From Haloarculaceae archaeon (GTDB lineage Archaea > Halobacteriota > Halobacteria > Halobacteriales > Haloarculaceae): 33,598 nt of DNA. The notes beneath the pieces are model-generated. The model was not told where the DNA came from, searched no databases, and saw only the letters and a program-made list of their open reading frames with translations. How positions within the stretch are numbered: the first letter of the stretch is position 1; each line of letters opens with the position of its first letter. The position numbers were made by a program, and so were the translations under genes. Below are positions 1 to 7,267 of this stretch, in pieces. The stretch covers positions 1 to 33,598 of the forward strand of contig SKTU01000033.1 in NCBI GenBank assembly GCA_007122455.1, in the 5' to 3' direction.

Positions 1-9
1 GAGAGGGAG

Positions 10-393
10 TCAGACGAGTTCCGCCTCAACGAAGGCCAGGAGTTGTTTAATCTGTTCGACGTGGTGATACTGAATCGTCTCGTCGTGCGGATTGTACTCG
101 ATAACCCCGGCCTCGTCTAACCGTGGAAGATGGATGTGGTGGAGGTCGAGAGCGAGAGTATCGTTCAAGTGTTGCTGGGGCGTCGCCGTCTGATCGCCCA
201 GGAACGCGATTAGTTCGTCGCGTTCGAATACAGTGCCGCCGTTTTCGATCATGTAATGGAGGATCTGTCGTCTGTGCCGGTCGGCAACCAGCGTGAGCAT
301 TTCCTTGATCGTAAGGGTTGAAGTTGGATGGTGGGAATCATATGGCGATCTTCCATAGTGGAATGAAATCGAATCACCCGTACATATGGACAC
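10..393 (-). CDS. DUF7344-type HTH protein
   Basis: A 127-residue protein that fits the haloarchaeal DUF7344 family of small winged-helix proteins. The core reads as a recognition-type helix region around residues 32-50 (MLTLVADRHRRQILHYM), followed by an acidic linker, a second helical part with LHHIHLPRLDEAGVIEYN, and a C-terminal helix. These proteins are thought to be DNA-binding regulators, though few have been studied. I used the GTG at 393; the conserved part begins at the Met near 300, which is an alternative start. No neighbour indicates a target. The family call rests on pattern recognition; a regulatory role is inferred. Confidence 0.7.
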   Translation of the reverse strand: MSICTGDSISFHYGRSPYDSHHPTSTLTIKEMLTLVADRHRRQILHYMIENGGTVFERDELIAFLGDQTATPQQHLNDTLALDLHHIHLPRLDEAGVIEYNPHDETIQYHHVEQIKQLLAFVEAELV

Positions 394-546
394 ATGTCTA
401 TTCTAGTTCGTGGGGAAACAACTGGCGTTAACCCGGATCCTCAAAACGCTCACGTACGCAGATGAGGTTGAAGCCACTGCTGAATCCACGCTCTCTATTC
501 AGCACGTCAGTAGTATCAACCAACGATAGATTCAACAGAACTGTAT

Positions 547-824
547 TTAAGCATCTCGTAGCGTTAGAACATCAAGCTCGTCGATACTATAAGAATAGCC
601 AGAAATCTCCTCCAACTCGCAATAATCTCCTAACGTTTCAGGCGTTATCCCAGGATCATCTAACTGACCTTCAAACACGACGGATACTCTATCGTCGGAC
701 AATGGTTCAATGACGAAGGCTTCATCAGAGTCTTCATGATCCCCTCGGGATCACGAAGAGTTACCCCATCGGGTATCTCTTCAAAGATCTCCTGAAATTC
801 GTTCACCTCACGGATAAACTGATA
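547..824 (-). pseudogene. Frameshifted fragment of an unrecognised acidic protein
   Basis: Two overlapping minus-strand frames join into one acidic polypeptide of about 92 residues if one G is added to the run that appears as CCCC at 741-744. The upstream half has IPDGVTLRDPEG and the downstream half has DSDEAFVIEPLSDDRVSVVF and ends LDVLTLRDA before a TAA at 547-549. The frame is open only from 824, after an in-frame TAG, with a possible GTG start at 806, so the N-terminus also looks lost. I do not recognise the family. Base composition here is clearly AT-richer than in the flanking genes, which suggests acquired DNA in decay. The break could also be a sequencing error. Confidence 0.45.
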
Positions 825-864
825 CTAAATACGAAATAGTTAGCCCACCTAGGAGATCGACTAC

Positions 865-1011
865 GTGAGATTCAGAGAAAGGGTGGTTTCGGCAAAATCG
901 GTGAGCTACGGTCCGCGTACACGTGAATACGAGCTTACCGAGGTAGACTACGAAGCCTTGCGTCATGAGTATCTATTGAGTTATTCAGGCGACACTTTCA
1001 ATGTAGGGTAG
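865..1011 (+). CDS. Short ORF or gene fragment, unknown
   Basis: A 48-codon frame from GTG 865 to TAG 1009-1011, open from 853. The translation (starting RFRERVVSAK, then REYELTEVDYEALRHEYLL) has protein-like composition and alternating polar/hydrophobic pattern rather than the Arg-rich look of a shadow frame. It lies divergent to the frameshifted fragment at 547-824 in the same AT-richer stretch. No function can be assigned; it could be the remnant of a longer gene. Confidence 0.3.
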   Translation: MRFRERVVSAKSVSYGPRTREYELTEVDYEALRHEYLLSYSGDTFNVG

Positions 1012-1053
1012 TGTTCAGATACGAATGAAGGGGCTCTCCGTGGACAGCGACGC

Positions 1054-1530
1054 CTACCTTTGTGCCGTCTGCACGCGGTCACCGTTGTGTTTGACGACGA
1101 CTTCGTCCGGTGGTTCCCCGATGATGGGGACGGTCAACTCGTACGTGATCCCGACGAGAATTTCCATGCAGATCTCGTCAGCCGCCGCGGCATCGAAGCT
1201 TTCGACACGAACGGTGAGCGTCCGACCGCCCAGCTCGACGCTGTGGAGGCGCGCCGAGTAACAGGAGTCGTTTCCCGAGATTGTGCCCGATACTCCGACC
1301 ACGTCGTTTTCGAACGCAACGTTGGCACCCAGTTCGTAATCGGACCCCGAAACGTCGACGACCTCGAAAGTCGGTTCCCCTATGCCGCCCTCGGTGTCAT
1401 CCGCGTCATCGTTATCGTTCACGTGGGACACCTCCTCATCGCTGTTCTCGTCGTTCTGGTCGATACATCCAACGGCTCCGACGGCGGTACTCAGGGCGAC
1501 CGTACGAAGCAGCGTGCGTCTGGACGTCAT
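1054..1530 (-). CDS. Tat-type lipoprotein, unknown function
   Basis: A 158-residue predicted lipoprotein. The N-terminus has a twin-arginine stretch (TSRRTLLRTVALS), a hydrophobic segment and a lipobox ending AVGC with Cys22 as the lipidation site. A very acidic linker of Asp, Glu and Asn follows (residues 24-47), as is usual for haloarchaeal surface lipoproteins, then a beta-rich domain to the C-terminus. Two further Cys occur in the C-terminal domain (DSCYS and DEICM) and may form a disulfide. It lies downstream of the secreted protease on the same strand, 145 nt away, so co-export is plausible but co-transcription is not shown. Substrate or partner unknown. Confidence 0.75.
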   Translation of the reverse strand: MTSRRTLLRTVALSTAVGAVGCIDQNDENSDEEVSHVNDNDDADDTEGGIGEPTFEVVDVSGSDYELGANVAFENDVVGVSGTISGNDSCYSARLHSVELGGRTLTVRVESFDAAAADEICMEILVGITYELTVPIIGEPPDEVVVKHNGDRVQTAQR

Positions 1531-1675
1531 TGGAGCGGGTGAGCTTCCGTACTCGGTTCTCGGTGGTACTGTACTGCATCATTTTTCAGGATCGGATTGA
1601 CTAGCAGCGCTTCAAGTGCCAAAACGGTGTCGTGCATTTTCGCGCGAACGCTCGTGCAATCCGACGGTTTGCCCT

Positions 1676-3758
1676 TCACGCACGACCGGTGATGCGTACG
1701 TCGTCGAAGCCGAATATCGGGACGCCGTCGACCGTTTCACCGACAAGTTTGACCTCGCTATCACCGACGCTCAATCCGGTGTCACCGGTCGCAAAGTGGC
1801 AGTGCCAATCGGCGTCACCGCTGTTGTTCACATCGTCCACGTGGCCGCCGTCGTGGATCGGCACGGCGCCGTCACCGCCATCCACCGTCTCGGATGCCCC
1901 TACGCGTACCGTATCAGGATCGAGTTCTGCGGGCGAATCGAAGTCGCTCGTGTGGAGGACGGCGACGGGGACGACCGACTCACTGCGCAAGTTGATCGGT
2001 CGGGCGTCGTCATCCCCGGGCTTGACCGTGACCGCTACCTGAATGTGGACTACCACTGTCTCGCTGTGCACCGAGATGTCGTCGTCCGAGGCACCATCGT
2101 CGTCCGTCACGCGGAGGCTCACGATCATCGCGCCACCGGTTTCGTACGTGTGTTCGATCGCCGCCTCGGCGGTCGTCTCCGCAGTCCCGTCTCCGAAGTC
2201 CCACTCGTAACTGACGATCTCGCCATCGGGATCCACCGAATCAGATGCGTCGAAGGTCACTGGCTCATCGCGTACCACCGGATCCGTCACCACGTCGAAC
2301 GTCGCGATCGGGAACGCGTTGATACGGATCTCCTCTGTCGCGGTGTCAGTCTGGCCGGCTTCGTCAGTCACGGTCAGTTCGACCGTGAAATCGCCCCAGT
2401 CGTCGTACGCATGCTCGATCACCGGCTCGCTCGTACTCTCCGTGGTGCCGTCGCCGAACTCCCAATCGTACGTCACGATGTCGATCCCGTTCACGTGGGA
2501 GGTGGAGCCGTCGAAGGTCACAGTTTCGCCCTCGTTCGGCAGGGTCGGCGCGAACGTGAATACCGCCGTCGGCGTGGCCAGTCCGAGGGCCGCCGGGATG
2601 TCGAGCAGGCCGGCACCCTGTTCCTCGGCATCGAGACTGAGATCCTCGGCGCTATTCTGGAGGATTGATTTCACATCACCGGGATCGACGCCACCTGCGA
2701 GCAACAAGGCCGCAGCACCAGCGACGTGCGGCGCAGCCATCGAGGTGCCCCGCAGCCTGAAGGTACCGCCATCCACGCGTGTCGAGAGAACGTCGTCGCC
2801 GGGCTGTGGTGGTCGCGAGCCCCCCGGCGCGCAGATGTCGACTTCGGGTCCTACGGACGAGAAGTTCGACAATTCGTCTTCCTGGCTGATCGATGAGACG
2901 GCGATGTCCTGGTCGTACCCACCCGGAAACGTCACCGCGCCGCCGTTGCGGTTCCCCGCCGAGGCCACCAAGACGACGTCTCGGTCGACGGCGTACTGCA
3001 TCGCGTCCTCGACGACCTCGCTCGGCGAGGTCTGCCCGAGGCTCATGTTTGCTACGTCGAGCTCTCGATCGGCAGTCCACACGAGTCCATCGGCCAGATC
3101 GGATTCGAACCCCTCGCCGTCGCCCCAGATCACCTTCACCGCGTGCAGGGTTGCCTCGGGCGCGACGCCGACGATGTCGATGTCGTTGTCGGTCGCGGCG
3201 ACGATACCAGCCACGTGGGTGCCGTGGCCAGGCGTGAGGCTATCGTTATCGTGCCAGGGTTCGGGACAATCGCCCGAGCCGACTGTCCTCGTCGCAGGGC
3301 GCGGGCGCGTGGTGGAGTGTCGAATGCAAGTTGTCCACCAAGTCTTCGTGGCGGCTGTCGATTCCGGAGTCTAGAATGGCTACGCTGATCCCGGCCCCGG
3401 TATGACCGAAAGCGTGAGCGATGTGTGCACCGACCCGTTCGGCACCCCAATCGAGGATCTGTCCGTGTTCCGCCTCAACCCTGATAATGCCGTCCTCTGC
3501 GACGTATCTGACGTGCGGATTCCGCCGCAAGCCATCAAGCGCCTCCTCCGGCCACCGCCCGACGACTGCCTCGCCGATCACGCCGAAGTTGAGTTTCTTG
3601 ATGACCTCCGCCGCGGGTGTCTGAGCAACGTCCGACCGACCGGGAGTAGTGCCAACCACGTACCGAGGGAGATCGTTTCCCGCTGCCGCTTGAGGCAACA
3701 AGCTGATAGCCCCCGCCGCACCGATCCCTTTGAGCAGGTGCCGCCGATTTACCGTCAC
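1676..3758 (-). pseudogene. Secreted subtilisin-like serine protease (halolysin type), frameshifted
   Basis: A Tat-exported S8 protease of about 695 residues if the frame is restored. Part 1 (3758 to 3246) has a Tat signal (NRRHLLKG then a hydrophobic stretch), an I9-like propeptide and catalytic Asp130 in VAILDSGID. Part 2, open upstream of the Met at 3214, carries catalytic His in GHGTHVAG, the oxyanion Asn in ASAGN and Ser in GTSMAAPH. Two PKD domains follow (each with a WEFGDGT or WDFGDGT motif) and then a C-terminal beta domain with KPG and PINLRS, common in haloarchaeal secreted proteins. The frames join if one base is removed from the GGG run at 3273-3275, between Asp and His. GTG 3758 is chosen because a TATA-like GATAATT sits about 30 nt upstream. 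It is either inactivated or a sequencing artefact. Confidence 0.8.
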
Positions 3759-3783
3759 GATTCCCCCGTTCGCCGCTTGTCCT

Positions 3784-3791
3784 GAATTATC
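3784..3791 (-). promoter_or_regulatory. TATA-like element of the halolysin gene
   Basis: GATAATTC on the minus strand is centred about 30 nt before the GTG start at 3758, in an AT-rich patch (3785-3820). This spacing would put transcription start at or next to the start codon. The rest of the gene-free stretch 3759-4150 holds only this promoter and that of the downstream RidA-like gene; I see no further ORF there. Confidence 0.45.
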
Positions 3792-4121
3792 ATTTTCCTT
3801 GTATTATTTTACTATTCGTTCAGTCGTGGGTCAGACTACCCGAGCGGATTTTCCGAGGCACTAAACGACGTAGGCGTCCTTAGTGATGTCTCCGAAACGG
3901 TGTCCTCGAGACTGCGTTACGCGGTGATCACCCGCTGAGCCCGACTGTGAGACTATCGTCTACCGGTGCTTTGTGAGTCATACTACTCAGGGTCCTAATA
4001 TCACGTGAGATGTTAACTCTTTCCATACGTTGCATGATAGCACGTATCATCTATGCCCTAGAAGGAGAACCACGAAGCGCGTGGATCGACTCACCGTGTC
4101 GATGGGACACTGGTGTCGAAA

Positions 4122-4127
4122 TTTATA
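4122..4127 (+). promoter_or_regulatory. TATA box of the RidA-like gene
   Basis: TTTATA lies 24-29 nt before the ATG at 4151, the classic distance for a leaderless haloarchaeal transcript. It is the reason for choosing 4151 rather than upstream in-frame codons. Confidence 0.6.
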
Positions 4128-4150
4128 CGTCTCGGCCATCAATTCATCGT

Positions 4151-4552
4151 ATGCAGCGAACGACGGTCATGCCCGACGAGCTGTACGATTCGACCGACAA
4201 ACAGTACGTTCACGCGATCGTTACGGATGGCACGTTACACATGTCCGGACAGGTCGCAACCGATCCGGATGGAGACGTCGTCGGCGACAGTATCCAGACA
4301 CAGACGCGACAGGCGTTCGACAACGTCGGGGCGATTCTCGACGAGGTCGGTCTGAAATTCGACGACGTCGTCAAGGTGACGAGTTACCTGGTCGACGTTC
4401 AGGGGGACTACGACGGATACAAGGCGGTGTTCAGTGAATTCTTCGACGAACCGTTCCCGTGCCACACGATGCTCGGCGTCGATGCCCTCGCACACGAAGC
4501 GTTTCTCGTCGAACTCGAGATCGAAGCACCGCTCCCCGAAGAAAAGAGGTGA
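4151..4552 (+). CDS. RidA family protein (YjgF/YER057c/UK114)
   Basis: A 133-residue single-domain protein of the RidA superfamily, whose best-known members hydrolyse reactive enamine/imine intermediates released by PLP enzymes. Recognisable segments are the early strand with HMSGQVATDPDG, the central helix TRQAFDNVGAILDEVG with VVKVTSYLVD after it, and the last strand VELEIEA. At the position where RidA has its substrate-carboxylate-binding Arg (usually in a PAR motif) this protein has PCH, so canonical deaminase activity is uncertain; Arg-lacking Rid subfamilies exist. It is monocistronic by spacing. The family call is firm, the activity is not. Confidence 0.88.
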   Translation: MQRTTVMPDELYDSTDKQYVHAIVTDGTLHMSGQVATDPDGDVVGDSIQTQTRQAFDNVGAILDEVGLKFDDVVKVTSYLVDVQGDYDGYKAVFSEFFDEPFPCHTMLGVDALAHEAFLVELEIEAPLPEEKR

Positions 4553-5022
4553 ACGACATCCCGGGAATTTCGATCGAGCGACCCATCCACCGAGTCGAGA
4601 TACTCGATCCACAGGCGGAGAACGGATGAACGGTGACGATCGTCGCCATCCGTGACGAACATGTGGCAACAGAGCGCTGCCGCCGAAATATTGTCCTTGG
4701 ACTCCGAGTAGAGGTTGTACCTGCGTCGACGTGCCAGCAAGGGAAGGTCGAGGACGTAAATTCGCCTGCGATCCCACGCCGCGTTTTGGGACGTGCGATC
4801 AAAACGGTGAAGCGTGGGGCTTGTCCCCGCGGTAGTTCACGAGCGTGTTTCGACCCATAGACCGGAGTATGTGTCGCTCGCTCAAAGAAACGGGTTTTCT
4901 ACCAGGGGGCTGTTATGACTCTCAGTATCCGGTCGAGTTCTCTCGGTGAGAAGTAGTCACTCTCCTGGCCGGCCCGGCAGATCGGCGATACGCTCTTTGC
5001 GAATCATTCACAACCCCCGTCT
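4553..5022. other. Gene-free stretch of about 470 nt
   Basis: No convincing ORF on either strand: open frames here are Arg/Ser-rich and lack an acidic profile. The one structure seen is an inverted repeat at 4782-4806, arms CGTTTTG and CAAAACG around an 11-nt spacer. The promoter of the radical SAM gene presumably lies in the last 60 nt but no strong TATA box stands out. Confidence 0.5.
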
Positions 5023-5994
5023 ATGAGTGCTCGTCCGGCGACGACCCCGAACTACCAGCGAGTGTCGGACGGAGAGTTCCGAACACGTGTCGAGGAGCTG
5101 TGGCGCCGGTATGCCGACTGCGATCTGTGTGCGTATGACTGCCGCGTTGATCGCACCACCGGCGAAACCGGTACCTGCCGCGTCGACGACACCGCGTACG
5201 TCTCCTCGTACTTCGACCACCACGGTGAAGAAGACGTCTTGCGTGGTCACAACGGCAGCGGGACGATCTTCCTCGCCCACTGTAACATGAAGTGCGTGTT
5301 CTGCCAGAACTTCGAGACCAGCCACGAAGCCCGGGGCGAGCCCGTCACGCCCGAGGGGATCGCGAAGATGGCACTCGAACTCCAGGCGCAGGGATGTCAC
5401 AACGTCAACTTCGTCTCCCCAACCCATCACTCGCCTCACCTAGTCGAGGCCGTACGGATCGCGCGAGATCGCGGGCTCGAGATCCCGATCGTCTGGAACT
5501 GCGGGGGCTACGAGCGCACAGAGATTCTCGAGCTACTGGACGGCGTGGTCGACGTTTACATGCCCGACGTGAAATGGAGCGACGACGCTGCCGCGGCCCG
5601 ATACTCGAAGGCACCGGGTTACTGGTCGAATATCAAGGGGTCGCTCCGAGAGATGCACCGCCAGGTCGGCGACCTCGATGTCGACGACAAGGGCCTGGCC
5701 ACCGGTGGTCTTCTCGTGCGTCACCTCGTCATGCCCGCACACGTCGAGAGTGCCAAAGACGTGCTGTCGTTTGTCGCCGAGGAAATCAGCCAGAACACGT
5801 TCGTCAACGTGATGGCCCAGTACCGCCCCCATTACAAAGCGAAATCCGAGGAGCGCTACGAGGCGATCAGTCGCCGGATCACACCCGAAGAGTACCAGTC
5901 CGTAATTGACCATGCCCGTGAGATCGGACTGGAGCGTATCGAATACGACCCAACGATGACCGGTGAGGATGGAAACGGCCTCCTGGGGTGGTGA
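5023..5994 (+). CDS. Radical SAM protein, PflX-like (COG1313)
   Basis: A 323-residue cytoplasmic radical SAM enzyme. The 4Fe-4S/SAM motif CNMKCVFC places the three ligands at Cys87, Cys91 and Cys94, and is followed by QN, as in PflX and AmrS-type proteins. An extra N-terminal Cys cluster (about Cys33, Cys36, Cys40, Cys52) may bind a second metal centre. Downstream strands include the WNCGGY and VYMPDVKW segments typical of this group. Length matches the family. PflX-like proteins resemble activating enzymes of pyruvate formate-lyase, but no glycyl-radical enzyme is seen in the window, so the substrate is unknown. The ATG at 5023 is taken because the protein aligns from there with no longer plausible start. 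Confidence 0.88.
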   Translation: MSARPATTPNYQRVSDGEFRTRVEELWRRYADCDLCAYDCRVDRTTGETGTCRVDDTAYVSSYFDHHGEEDVLRGHNGSGTIFLAHCNMKCVFCQNFETSHEARGEPVTPEGIAKMALELQAQGCHNVNFVSPTHHSPHLVEAVRIARDRGLEIPIVWNCGGYERTEILELLDGVVDVYMPDVKWSDDAAAARYSKAPGYWSNIKGSLREMHRQVGDLDVDDKGLATGGLLVRHLVMPAHVESAKDVLSFVAEEISQNTFVNVMAQYRPHYKAKSEERYEAISRRITPEEYQSVIDHAREIGLERIEYDPTMTGEDGNGLLGW

Positions 5995-6219
5995 CTGAAA
6001 CGCTCCCGACCACTGGACCACCGCGGAGCGAGAATACGACCGTCGTCCCCGATTATCCAGTAGCGCGCTGGTCTGCGGCACCAGCAGAATCCGATACTTC
6101 CGAGTACGTATGTACCTCTCTGAGGGTTCTGTGATTACGTGACCATTCCTGTCGGCTCAACCCGGATCGTGGACGTACTGAGCCGCAACTATTAGTCCCC
6201 GAATGCGAACCTGTCGTCT

Positions 6220-6609
6220 ATGACAGTCCACGTGGAAACGAACGATCAGATCGACGTCGTCGACGTGACTGCGCAGGTTGCAGCCGAACTGTCCGCCGTC
6301 GAAGACGGTCTCTGTACGGTTTTCGTGAACCATACGACCGCAGCGGTTTCGATCAACGAAGCCGAACCGCGATTGCTCGAGGACATCGAGCAGTTCGTCG
6401 GCGAACTGTCGGCACCCGACGGCTGGAGACACGATACGATCGACAACAACGCCGGGGCACATCTCCGATCGTCGCTGCTGGGGCGAACTGTCTCGATACC
6501 CGTCCGTGATGGCGAACTCGCGCTGGGCACCTGGCAATCAGTACTGTTGATCGAGTGTGACGGGCCGCGAGAGCGGTCGTTGTCCGTTACAGTTACCCCA
6601 GCGGTGTGA
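6220..6609 (+). CDS. yjbQ: YjbQ family protein (UPF0047)
   Basis: A 129-residue protein of the YjbQ/UPF0047 family, once described as secondary thiamine-phosphate synthase because some members can supply weak ThiE-like activity; the true role is unclear. Family marks are NHTTAAVSINE, the following acidic helix, HDTIDNNAGAH with conserved His/Asn residues, and the C-terminal block LALGTWQSVLLIECDGPR. The conserved His residues are thought to form a metal or ligand site. The usual length is about 130-140 residues, so the protein is complete. It stands alone, downstream of the radical SAM gene after a 225-nt gap with an AT-rich patch near 6188. Confidence 0.9.
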   Translation: MTVHVETNDQIDVVDVTAQVAAELSAVEDGLCTVFVNHTTAAVSINEAEPRLLEDIEQFVGELSAPDGWRHDTIDNNAGAHLRSSLLGRTVSIPVRDGELALGTWQSVLLIECDGPRERSLSVTVTPAV

Positions 6610-6992
6610 ACTGATTGGGGGGCCTGCGTGAGGACGTTGGACGGAACGATAAATGCGGCCGAAGTTCCGGTCCGGCAACGAGTAGATTGTACTGGTCTCT
6701 TCGGGAAGTGATTTCCACCGACTCATTTCATGCGCCCCACTGCGTACTCAGCCGCCGACTATCCCGTCGGGAACGAGACGAGAGGAGCGCAATTGCCCAT
6801 CGATCCGAGGCCGAGACCGAGACCGAACCGCACCCGGGTCGAGACCCGCCGCGACAGGAGTGAATCGCTTCTTGGCGGACGGCTGTATCCCCGCCCTACT
6901 GCGCTTCTCGCTCGTGGAACTCGCTGTGGTGCTCCTCGAGAATGGGGACGTAGCCTGCAAAAGTTAATTACTCGCCGATCGTATGTTAACGT
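6610..6992. other. Gene-free stretch of about 380 nt
   Basis: No full gene supported. A 23-codon minus-strand fragment (6896-6967) ending EFHEREAQ before a TAG looks protein-like and might be the tail of a degraded gene cut off by the neighbouring small gene. The right end holds the TATA-like promoter of that gene (GTTAATTA, about 6963-6970). Confidence 0.4.
6963..6970 (+). promoter_or_regulatory. TATA-like element of the small Cys/His gene
   Basis: GTTAATTA lies 23-30 nt before the GTG at 6993. The spacing supports a leaderless transcript beginning at that GTG and is part of the case that the 56-codon frame is a real gene. Confidence 0.4.
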
Positions 6993-7163
6993 GTGACGTG
7001 GCAATGTCGACTGTACGGTCACACGTGGCGTCACCCGGGCCCGTACGAGGTGATAATCGCTGAAGGGGCGGTTCCCGCCCACCCGTTTCGATGCGAGCTC
7101 TGTGACGAGGAGATGTTCGTGACCGACAAAAACAGCAGATTGCACGTCGACGACGGAAGCTAG
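6993..7163 (+). CDS. Small Cys/His (zinc-finger-like) protein, 56 aa
   Basis: A 56-residue protein from GTG 6993 to TAG 7161-7163. It starts TWQCRLYGHTWRHP and continues to PFRCELCDEEMF and a polar acidic tail. The CxLxGH element plus a CxxC knuckle gives three Cys and nearby His that could hold one zinc; such mini zinc-finger proteins are abundant in haloarchaea. An in-frame TAA just upstream (6987-6989) limits the start to this GTG. A TATA-like box at proper distance and the conserved-looking composition support it. It is below the length many gene callers accept. Function unknown; nucleic-acid or protein binding is only a guess. Confidence 0.6.
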   Translation: MTWQCRLYGHTWRHPGPYEVIIAEGAVPAHPFRCELCDEEMFVTDKNSRLHVDDGS

Positions 7164-7238
7164 ATCGCAGTCGTGGTCGACGAATCTGAACTGTCCACTG
7201 CGGCGTTTCACTCAACGGACGGAGCTACCGGCCCGTAG

Positions 7239-7245
7239 CTTTTAC
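7239..7245 (+). promoter_or_regulatory. TATA-like element of the PQQ-repeat gene
   Basis: CTTTTAC sits 23-29 nt before the ATG at 7268, the normal leaderless spacing, and fixes that ATG as the start. Confidence 0.45.
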
Positions 7246-7267
7246 CAATAGACCGAGATACCGAACT

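Noticed and set aside
462-713. 83-codon plus-strand ORF in the AT-richer patch
   Set aside because: Basic composition unlike haloarchaeal proteins; the opposite strand reads as a better acidic protein fragment.
1616-2668. Long plus-strand open frame opposite the halolysin gene
   Set aside because: It is antisense to a clear protease/PKD gene, is Arg/His/Val-rich and has no recognisable domain. GC-rich haloarchaeal genes commonly leave such open frames on the opposite strand.
4633-4860. 75-codon ORF in the gap after the RidA-like gene
   Set aside because: Basic and Arg-rich with no promoter or motif; looks like random open frame.
6896-6967. 23-codon minus-strand fragment ending EFHEREAQ
   Set aside because: Protein-like but has no start and is bounded by a stop upstream; too short to call even as a pseudogene.
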